Source: Colwellia sp. (GTDB taxonomy: Bacteria > Pseudomonadota > Gammaproteobacteria > Enterobacterales > Alteromonadaceae). From it: a DNA stretch of 49,588 nt. The first letter of the stretch is position 1, and each line of letters opens with the position of its first letter. The stretch spans positions 1 through 49,588 of the forward strand of contig JAPYOP010000004.1 of NCBI GenBank assembly GCA_029938115.1, written 5' to 3'. Positions 47,549-49,588 of this stretch are shown in pieces. The position numbers and the translations under genes are program-made. The notes under the pieces are model-generated. The model had not been told where the DNA came from. It worked only from the letters and a program-made list of their open reading frames with translations, and did no database searches.

Positions 47549-48937
47549 TCAAGTCAACGGCTCCTTAACAATAAACTCTTCATTGCTAAACTGTTTTGAA
47601 AAAAGTTTGTAAGAGATAGCGGCCATAACTAAATTCCCCGTTAGTGCACCGATGAAAAAACCATGTAAACCATACAAATAACTTCCTAAATAAGCTAAAG
47701 GCACATAGCAAATAAACAATCGGATAACACTTAGAACTAAAGCAACCATGGGCTTGTGCAAGGCATTAAAAGAAGAGTTTGTTAAAATAATGACCCCCTG
47801 AAAACCATAACCTAAAGGTAAAACCCAAATAAACAGTACAATAATATCAGCCACTTTCTGTTCTGTAGCAAAAACCGAAGCTATCCAAGGTGCAGCAACA
47901 ATTAAGGCTATATAAACAAACACTTGCCAAAACATAACAAATTTCACTGAAGCTTTATATGCATGTTCCACACGGTGCATATTACCCGCACCAAAATTTT
48001 GACTTATAAAAGGAGGTAAAGTCATCGACATAGCTAAAACGACTAACGATGCTATAGACTCTATACGTGAACCAACACCAAAACCAGCGACCACTGACTC
48101 TCCATAACCTGCAGCAATAGCAGTCATAATAGCGGCAGCTATTGGTGTTAACATATTTGCACCCGCAGCAGGCAGACCAATCTTTAAAATGCCATGGCAT
48201 GAAGAGATCAACTCTTTAATTGGCAGAAGTTGAGTGTGAATTAAATTTTTCTGTTTAGTTAAAATAATTAAGACAAAACAAAAACCAAACAACCAAGAAA
48301 TAAGTGTTGCTATTGCGGCTCCTTCTAAACCCATCGCCGGTACAGGACCAAAGCCGAATATAAAGATAGGGTCAAGCACGGCATTAATCAACCCAGCACT
48401 TCCCATCACAATGCTGGGCGTTTTAGTATCACCAGATGCACGAAGAATAGCATTACCAATCATAGGGCCAATCAAACAGACACTACCGATATACCAAATA
48501 TCTATATATTGATGGATTAACGGTAACAAAGACTCTTCAGCCCCTAATAAGGTAAAGAGCTCATCAGTAAACAAATAACCAACATACGATAAACTAATAA
48601 CCACAACTGCAGCTAAGTATAAAGCCGCAGTAGCAGAATTTTTAGCAGACTTATGATCATCACGACCAAGAAATTTAGCAATTACCGCTGATGTGCCAAT
48701 TCCTAAGCCAATCATTAAGCTAATCACAGTAAACGTAACCGGAAAAGTAAAACTAATTGCAGCTAAAGGCTGAGTACCCAACATACTCACAAAAAAGGTA
48801 TCTATTAAATTGAACGTCATCAATAAAATCATGCCATAAATCATAGGTATGGTCATTCTTTTCAAAGTGCTTGCAACAGGATCTTTTAGTAAATTTACTG
48901 GCTGCTTTTTATTAGTTGTTATTTTATTTGACGTCAT
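47549..48937 (-). CDS. MATE-family efflux transporter
   Basis: A 462-residue membrane protein with twelve hydrophobic helices in two similar halves, opening [30 protein letters not shown] as in the NorM/DinF branch. [14 protein letters not shown] is the conserved loop after TM4. It exports cationic compounds in exchange for sodium or protons. Its stop lies just before the uvrB start, so uvrB translation may be coupled to it. Confidence 0.92.
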   Translation of the reverse strand: MTSNKITTNKKQPVNLLKDPVASTLKRMTIPMIYGMILLMTFNLIDTFFVSMLGTQPLAAISFTFPVTFTVISLMIGLGIGTSAVIAKFLGRDDHKSAKNSATAALYLAAVVVISLSYVGYLFTDELFTLLGAEESLLPLIHQYIDIWYIGSVCLIGPMIGNAILRASGDTKTPSIVMGSAGLINAVLDPIFIFGFGPVPAMGLEGAAIATLISWLFGFCFVLIILTKQKNLIHTQLLPIKELISSCHGILKIGLPAAGANMLTPIAAAIMTAIAAGYGESVVAGFGVGSRIESIASLVVLAMSMTLPPFISQNFGAGNMHRVEHAYKASVKFVMFWQVFVYIALIVAAPWIASVFATEQKVADIIVLFIWVLPLGYGFQGVIILTNSSFNALHKPMVALVLSVIRLFICYVPLAYLGSYLYGLHGFFIGALTGNLVMAAISYKLFSKQFSNEEFIVKEPLT

Positions 48938-49193
48938 TAATAAACTTTATAAAGGTAATAGTTAATAGGCTTGTTGTTAAGTTAAATCTATTGTAATCAA
49001 AACCAAAAGAAATGCACAGTAAATGCGAGTAATTATCCTGCTGGTCAAAAATCAAACCAAAGACTCAATAAACCAACAGAACAGAAATAAACCATTGATT
49101 ACAAAGAAAAAATAAAAACATCAACTTAACTATTGACATGTCTACAAGCTAAGTAAAACGATAATGTAAAGAGTTCTTACAAATTAACTAACA

Positions 49194-49222
49194 TAGTTAT
49201 CCACAGCTTTAGTGGATAACTA
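49194..49222. repeat. 11-bp perfect inverted repeat containing DnaA-box-like sites
   Basis: TAGTTATCCAC (49194-49204) and GTGGATAACTA (49212-49222) with a 7-base loop. The left arm with its next base reads TTATCCACA, a perfect DnaA box; the right arm read on the other strand gives TTATCCACT, one mismatch. Confidence 0.6.
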
Positions 49223-49353
49223 CCATTTTATATTGTTTATTAGTTAAATAACAAAGGCTGCACATAAAACTATCAACAATTGCAGATAAACTAACTTTAG
49301 TGAACGCAATTTAAGCAATCAAACTAATAAATGATTTTTTTATTAATTTTGTA

Positions 49354-49382
49354 TTGACACTTAGGCAACAGGTCTTTATTAT
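49354..49382 (+). promoter_or_regulatory. sigma-70 promoter of the tRNA-Asn array
   Basis: TTGACA (49354-49359), a 17-base spacer and TATTAT (49377-49382), followed by a GC-rich discriminator (TCCGCTCCG). The start would lie about 25-30 bases before the first tRNA. Confidence 0.85.
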
Positions 49383-49416
49383 TCCGCTCCGTTAGCCAAG
49401 TTGCTTGGCAAACGAT

Positions 49417-49492
49417 TCCCCAATAGCTCAGTTGGTAGAGCGATGGACTGTTAATCCATGTGTCACTGGTTCGAGCCCAGTTTGGGGAGCCA
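49417..49492 (+). tRNA. tRNA-Asn (GTT), copy 1, with encoded CCA
   Basis: A 76-base cloverleaf. Acceptor TCCCCAA pairs with TTGGGGA, then GCCA. The anticodon stem GGACT...AATCC region shows loop CTGTTAA with anticodon GTT (asparagine). The T-arm CTGGTTCGAGCCCAG is normal. Confidence 0.95.
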
Positions 49493-49535
49493 CATTTTAT
49501 ATGAGAGGTAACATACTCATAAAGTAAAAGTTTAT

Positions 49536-49588
49536 TCCCCAATAGCTCAGTTGGTAGAGCGATGGACTGTTAATCCATGTGTCACTGG
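49536..49588 (+). tRNA. tRNA-Asn (GTT), copy 2, cut off by the window edge
   Basis: The 53 visible bases are identical to the first 53 of copy 1, up to the start of the T-arm. It lies 43 bases after copy 1 and is presumably co-transcribed; further copies may follow outside the window. Confidence 0.93.

Larger units (their letters stand above)
48938..49416. other. 479-base non-coding gap before the tRNA-Asn genes
   Basis: No credible reading frame is visible on either strand. It holds the leader of the MATE gene on the left, the DnaA-box-like hairpin at 49194-49222, the tRNA-Asn promoter at 49354-49382 and a small leader hairpin (GCCAAG/CTTGGC, 49395-49409) 7 bases before the tRNA. Most of it is AT-rich and featureless. 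Confidence 0.7.

Noticed and set aside
47538..49100. LexA (SOS) box for uvrB
   Set aside because: Scanned the MATE leader and the uvrB start region by eye for CTGT-N8-ACAG; no match, so no SOS control is claimed.
49194..49222. Replication origin
   Set aside because: Only two DnaA-box-like sites and no dnaA, dnaN, gyrB, mnmG or parAB nearby.
49324..49542. 72-residue open frame across the tRNA-Asn genes
   Set aside because: It is antisense to two clear tRNA genes and their promoter, so not a protein gene.
1..49588. Mobile elements or prophage
   Set aside because: No transposase, integrase, phage or plasmid genes and no target-site duplications were recognised, despite tRNA genes at both ends.

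Overview
The window looks like an AT-rich chromosomal segment of a marine gammaproteobacterium of the order Alteromonadales, probably Colwelliaceae (Colwellia or Thalassotalea-like). That placement is inferred from gene order (dapB-carA-carB-greA, dnaQ next to a TIGR03503-type gene), protein flavour, low GC and many small lipoproteins. It could not be checked by database search. No insertion sequence, prophage, integrase or CRISPR array is visible. Most of it is core genome with a few accessory islands.

Left to right: tRNA-Asp (partial) and tRNA-Val on the minus strand with a strong promoter (1-211). A minus-strand operon of two membrane proteins (DUF599, DUF2919), dnaQ and a TIGR03503-type protein (338-3764). 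Two tandem paralogous outer-membrane proteins with CBM9-like and DUF5916-like domains (3971-8867, plus strand). A minus-strand group of a MoxR-type AAA+ ATPase, a VWA protein, an RDD membrane protein and murI (8899-13026). cysK with a terminator, and a small lipoprotein. An SPFH-protein/ribbon-helix-helix operon with a candidate operator. greA, carB, carA, dapB and an NTF2-like gene (16047-22639). An FKBP isomerase, an NhaC-type antiporter and an exported 2H-phosphoesterase-like protein. A c-type cytochrome, RND pump, adaptor and TetR regulator (25811-31591), with a 42-bp near-palindrome over the tetR promoter. The cytochrome gene seems frameshifted at an A7 tract.

The most interesting region is 31731-41818. 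It appears to be a dedicated peptidoglycan/MurNAc salvage locus. It holds a lipoprotein fusing an N-acetylmuramoyl-L-alanine amidase to a YfeW-like serine hydrolase, a quinone-type D-lactate dehydrogenase, a MurR-like RpiR regulator, a DUF1343/NamZ-type exo-N-acetylmuramidase lipoprotein, MurQ etherase and alanine racemase. Logically, cell-wall fragments are trimmed outside, MurNAc-6-P is split by MurQ into GlcNAc-6-P and D-lactate, D-lactate is oxidised by the dehydrogenase, and alanine may be racemised by Alr. No MurNAc transporter or kinase is present in the window, so that step is missing or encoded elsewhere.

The right end has a DUF3313 lipoprotein, divergent queE/queC (7-deazaguanine synthesis), a voltage-gated-type potassium channel, a small unknown protein, uvrB overlapped by a MATE exporter gene, a 479-base gap with a DnaA-box-like hairpin, and two tandem tRNA-Asn genes behind a consensus promoter. 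Several genes start with TTG or GTG behind good Shine-Dalgarno sequences, so some starts given here differ from the longest open frame.
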